NCBI GenBank assembly: GCA_032207245.1
Contig: CM063502.1
Location: forward strand, 132,759,705-132,823,704
DNA: 64,000 nucleotides
Direction of reading: 5' to 3'
Origin: Pardosa pseudoannulata
Taxonomy: Eukaryota > Arthropoda > Arachnida > Araneae > Lycosidae
This document shows, in pieces, positions 60,348 through 64,000 of the stretch. A program made the translations under genes and the position numbers. The notes below the pieces were generated by a model. The model was not told the DNA's origin, searched no databases, and worked only from the letters and a program-made list of their open reading frames with translations. Positions within the stretch are counted from its first letter, which is position 1; each line of letters opens with the position of its first letter.

Positions 60348-61009
60348 TATATGCAGCAAATGGAACCGAAATTCCTTCATACGGAATAAAAATTTTAACC
60401 TTAAATTTAGGGCTTAGAAGAGAATTTCAATTTCCTTTTATTTTAGCCAAAGTTGTAAAAGCTATTTTAGGAGCTGATTTTTTAAATAAGTTCAAACTTT
60501 TAGTAGACATTTCTAATAGACGACTAATTGAAGGGGTAACTAGCCTGTCTGTTAAAAGTGATATAACGACAGTGTTTTTTGATAATACTATTAATATACT
60601 AGATAAAAATTCAAAATATTATAATTTGTTACTTGAATATCCCAATTTAACTCAACCTAATCTATCAACATGTAATTTTAAGCTCAATGTAGAACATTAT
60701 ATTCATACAACAGGACAACCTGTGTATACAAAGGCTAGACAACTGGATTCCAAACGATTGCAAATAGCAAAACAGGAATTTCAGTATATGTTACAAAATG
60801 ACATTATTCGTCCATCAAAATCACAATGGGCCAGCCCGCTTCACATGGTTCCTAAGAAAGATGGTCCACCCTTGGTCCAAGTTTCATATAAATTTGAACT
60901 TTTGCACACAGTGAAAGGTAGAAGAAAATTTCCAGTCACAAATGTACCAAACCATGTAAATACATGTATATTTAGGCTCACAAGCTCAATTTTACAATTA
61001 TTGTTTTAA
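60348..61009 (+). pseudogene. Gypsy protease end and reverse transcriptase start, truncated
   Basis: Reads LYAANGTEIPSYG, ILGADFLNKFKLLVD (protease C-terminal region), then the RT N-terminal segment with IIRPSKSQWASPLHMV and KKDG at 60868. After that the open frame to 61009 no longer resembles gypsy, so the element is cut at about 60868. The open frame from ~60348 to 61009 itself has no stop. Confidence 0.82.
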
Positions 61010-61899
61010 TTTACTCTATACCACAGCAAATAAATTTTAAAAAATACTATGTAATATTATTGACACTAAAATTGAAGGGCTGGTTTAAATCCTTACATCT
61101 AAAAATTTAGAACTTTATAATAAATTGTTAAGCCTAACTAATACCCATTTTCACCCATCATACAAAAATAATCATTAAACATAAAATATTTAAAATATTT
61201 CTTGCCTGTTTTTGAAAAGCTTTTGTTCAGAAACCCTTACAATTGATTATTAAAAAATATTGACGATAAAAGAAATAAAATATTAAGTTTCTAAGACTGT
61301 AGTAAAGAAAAATGTATTCCTGACTTGCAAACAAGGCAATCTAGGTTGACATATGCAAAATATAAAACTTCTTAAGGAAAATAACTGTTGTCAACAAATG
61401 TCAAAATATGTATTACAAAGATAAAATATAATTGTTAAAAGTTAAGACGTGCCTTTTAAATAAATTATAAAAAATACCCATTTTACCCCACCAGACCCTA
61501 CTCAAATTGAAAACATTAATTATTCTAAGAAAATTGTCATCAATTTAATCAATTTACATATTCTCTGTACTGTACACATTTTATTATTGCTTAATATTGC
61601 CTTTAAAATAACACATTATGGGCTCACAAGCTATAAAACACATTTTTTATTATAAAAAATATAACAAATATGAAAAAAATTGAATTAGAAAAACACAATT
61701 GAATTACTTCAAATTAAATATTCAGTATACACAGTTCAATTCTATAAAAAGTAAAATATCAAAAATCTGTTAAATTCAATTTGATTTAAAAAAAAACCCT
61801 ATAGCTTAGTTTATCAAAGTTTGGTAATCAGCACAACAGTTCTTTCTAAACCATAAATTATATCAACTAAAGTCATAACATTATTCCGATTCAGAAAGT
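61010..61899. other. AT-rich spacer, no gene seen
   Basis: No supported exon. TACCCATTTTACCCCACCAG at about 61477 is an inverted match to TGGGGTAAAATGG words near 50580 and 50780; it may be the end of a decayed repeat family. Confidence 0.45.
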
Positions 61900-61907
61900 G
61901 TCAAAAC

Positions 61908-62702
61908 CAGGGCTTCGAACCGGAACTGAACCGAAAACCGAAAACCGGAAAAAACCGTTATTTTGGTCGGAACGAAAACCGGAACTGAACCGAAAAAATA
62001 TCGGTTTATTTCGGTTCGATATATCTTTCAGTCATTTTGTTACTGTTACCAACTTATCAATATTTTCTAATTTAACGTCAACTTTATAATTACATATCCG
62101 CACTTGTATAAGATTGCAATGGTGGTTTTGGCAGCTCCAGCTACACAAGTTAGTGTTGAAATTTATTCTCCGAGACAACAGAAGTAATCTCAGTGAAACC
62201 ACGTTAGAAGATATATTAATAATTAGAGGCAATTTTCATATGTTAAATAAATAATATATTTTTTACATAATTATTGCAAGGCCAAGTGCATGATGTGAGA
62301 GTCAAACGACGAATGTGGGTAATCTTGAACCTAGTTGTCAAATGAGATTTTGATAATGAATAACAATGCCAATGCTCGCCGCTTTTATCGTACCTTCTGT
62401 TTGTATCAATTCACATAGTGTACCAATTAAAAAATGAATAAAATCTTCTAAATTTTGATAGAATTACATTTTTTGTTTATGATAGAATTATATTTTTAGT
62501 ACAAATAAGAATATACATACATAAAATGAAATTATTCATTTGGAACTGAAACGAAAACAGTTATTTTTGGCGGAGCGAAAACCGGAACTGAACCGAAAAC
62601 CGTTATTTTTAGCGGAGCGAAAACCGGAACTGAACCGATATTCATTTTTTAGTTGAACCGGAACGAAAACCGGAACAAAAAAAATTACGGTTCGAAGCCC
62701 TG
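61908..62702. mobile_element. hAT-type MITE (795 bp) with perfect 8-bp duplication and subterminal repeats
   Basis: CAGGGCTTCGAACCG at the left and its exact complement CGGTTCGAAGCCCTG at the right (62688-62702), with GTCAAAAC repeated exactly outside (61900-61907, 62703-62710). Both ends carry several copies of GGAACTGAACCGAAAACCG, in the same orientation, with GTTATTTT and CGGAGCGAAAACC variants: three on the left and at least four on the right. No ORF. Confidence 0.93.
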
Positions 62703-62852
62703 GTCAAAACATCATTTAGACTAGCAGCATGGATACATTTCACAACGTTGAGTCGAAACAATTCACGGTAGAGCAAAGGGGCTTTGCCTTGGAGAGAAAC
62801 ATGGTATGGGTAGTTGTTGTCTTTGTTTTTCCTTTTCCTTCAAACTTCCCCT

Positions 62853-63137
62853 TTACAAGAACATAACCCTGTCAACGCGATTGCTGAACTTGACAGCTCG
62901 AACCATATTGTCGTCAATGTGTTGTGCAAATTCTTGCCATGTTGCACAATTGTTGCAGATTCCCCAGGGTAAGGCCACGCTGTTCAGTTTGTTCTTCGTC
63001 TTCCTCACTTGCAGACTTTGTGATCTCAAGAGCCCGTGGTATGTACTCTGAGTCAACTCATCTCTTTGTTTGACATGCAGGGATCCTTGTCTCTTGCGCA
63101 TCAACATGAAACAATGCTCGTTTCCGCAATGTGACAT
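62853..63137 (-). other. Unassigned open frame
   Basis: 94-codon frame, MSHCGNEHCF to RVDRVMFL. Composition is balanced and GC is higher than the surroundings, and it has CXXC-like GICNNCATW and a QHIDDNMVRAVKF stretch. A second frame overlaps upstream (63058-63282). I do not recognise a family and see no splice structure. It may be a decayed transposon or host exon piece. Confidence 0.3.
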
Positions 63138-63289
63138 GGTTGTATTTTTTCATTTTTATTTTTTGATGAATATTTTTGAAAAACCCGCGAAGCGCTGAAG
63201 CCGCAAAAGATGAAAGCGGCGCAAAGTGGCTAGGGAACACTGTGCAGCGTTTTATAAACGAAGTCAATTCGGTTTTGTTCACGAACCAT

Positions 63290-64000
63290 CCCTAACAGGG
63301 ATGAGATGAACGTTAAGAATTACATCGTTAGAAAGAAATAAGTCCGAATTCTCAGAGGGGAAAATACTAAGGTAAAATATTATTTCTAGTTTACCTTAGT
63401 CAATATCTATACCTAATGTTTTAATGTTAATCCATTTAACACATTCTTGGTTAAGGTTAATATTTTAAATGTCTTGAAAAGATACATTCTAAAATAAATT
63501 AAAATGTTAAATTTATTTTTAATTGCAAAGAGCACTATATACTTATGAGAACGTTATAGAACATTTATAGAGGATAAAATGAATTACTACTAGATTAAAA
63601 TATTTTTTAATTGCATTTTTCCAGTTTTCGTGCTTAAGAAGTTTTAATCTCTGAGTCCCCTGGAAAACTTCTTAACCGGGTTCCACTGTACACGTCTGTA
63701 TTTCACACATTTCATAGATAACTTCATGGTATTTGTTATCATACTATAGCAGTTCACGGGCAACATTATGCATGTACATATTTATTATTGAGATCATCTA
63801 TTGGTAATAAGCTACCGTGGTTGTAGACAATCTGCAAGATACACGATTTATTTAACATTACTACGTATATCTATTACTACGTATATCTAATGTATTAGTA
63901 GTCTGAATTGCTATATGACATTCATTGTATTGCACATCTGCGTTTTTTTACTTCTTTCCAGAACTATGTCTTATTGGTGACAAACTAGTATATTATTCGA
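63290..64000. other. AT-rich end of window with one possible transposon terminus
   Basis: The inverse of 63660-63688 reads CAGTGGAACCCGGTTAAGAA, a known style of pogo/Tigger-like terminus, followed outside by TA. No partner end was found. TTACTACGTATATCT is repeated in tandem at about 63863-63890. No gene. Confidence 0.4.

Larger units (their letters stand above)
51577..60868 (+). mobile_element. Gypsy-type retrotransposon, truncated and split by two insertions
   Basis: Three blocks in the same orientation make one element: gag start 51577-52048, gag end and protease 59238-59734, protease end and reverse transcriptase start 60348-60868. Between the first two lies the BEL element (5-bp TAAAC/TAGAC flanks), and between the last two a hAT-type MITE (8-bp flanks). 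The reading breaks off in the N-terminal part of the reverse transcriptase, after SPLHMVPKKDG. The rest of pol and the 3' LTR are absent. Confidence 0.82.

Noticed and set aside
50583..61500. TGGGGTAAAATGG words as terminal repeats of one large element
   Set aside because: The words occur in mixed orientations at 50.58, 50.77, 50.78 and 61.48 kb, the surrounding sequence does not align, and gypsy and BEL lie between them.

Overview
The window looks like a transposon-rich arthropod nuclear genome, most likely an arachnid and possibly a spider. The DNA is very AT-rich, a gamma-adaptin gene with 21 coding exons spans 26 kb, (TA)n microsatellites are long and frequent, and there are Tc1/mariner, hAT-type, Merlin, piggyBac-type, copia, gypsy and BEL/Pao elements. 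The organism call is inference from composition and element content; nothing in the window fixes the species.

Region 1 (1-33.6 kb) holds the only host gene I can name, AP1G1, the large gamma subunit of the AP-1 clathrin adaptor, on the + strand. All 21 coding exons (2714-28926) can be placed with consistent phases; they sum to 2454 nt, or 817 residues plus stop, close to the usual length. Trunk, clathrin-box hinge and gamma-ear are all present. One intron uses a GC-AG boundary, and a further intron probably lies in the 3'UTR. Introns carry a Merlin-type DDE transposase fragment with an unusual repeat block, an old hAT-like MITE, and in the 8.3-kb intron before the last two exons a 5.96-kb CAGGGT-ended insertion plus a second element with perfect 13-bp inverted ends. 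A tRNA-derived SINE family recurs, one copy with a perfect 12-bp target duplication.

Region 2 (36.2-49.1 kb) is a mobile-element accretion zone. A long-TIR MITE at 36901-37615 has a TTAA-flanked piggyBac-type MITE inserted in its right TIR. From 39.1 to 46.1 kb four transposons (Tc1-like, a CAGTGGCGTG-ended hAT-type element, a mariner relative, a second Tc1-like) lie end to end, separated almost only by (TA)n tracts, as if all had gone into one TA microsatellite. A copia 3' remnant and two related repeats follow.

Region 3 (51.5-61.0 kb) is a nest of LTR retroelements. A truncated gypsy-type element on + has its gag interrupted by a BEL/Pao element on - (52049-59237; LTRs, polypurine tract and primer-binding candidate visible; RNase H region missing). 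The BEL gag is itself interrupted by a ~1.7-kb segment with a THAP zinc-finger exon facing inward from one side and a second spliced exon facing inward from the other. This looks like an internally deleted two-gene DNA transposon and is the most interesting object here. A hAT-type MITE with a perfect 8-bp duplication sits further along the gypsy copy.

Region 4 (61-64 kb) has a second perfect hAT-type MITE, an unassigned open frame, and otherwise plain AT-rich DNA. No true tRNA or rRNA gene, CRISPR array, or toxin gene was found.
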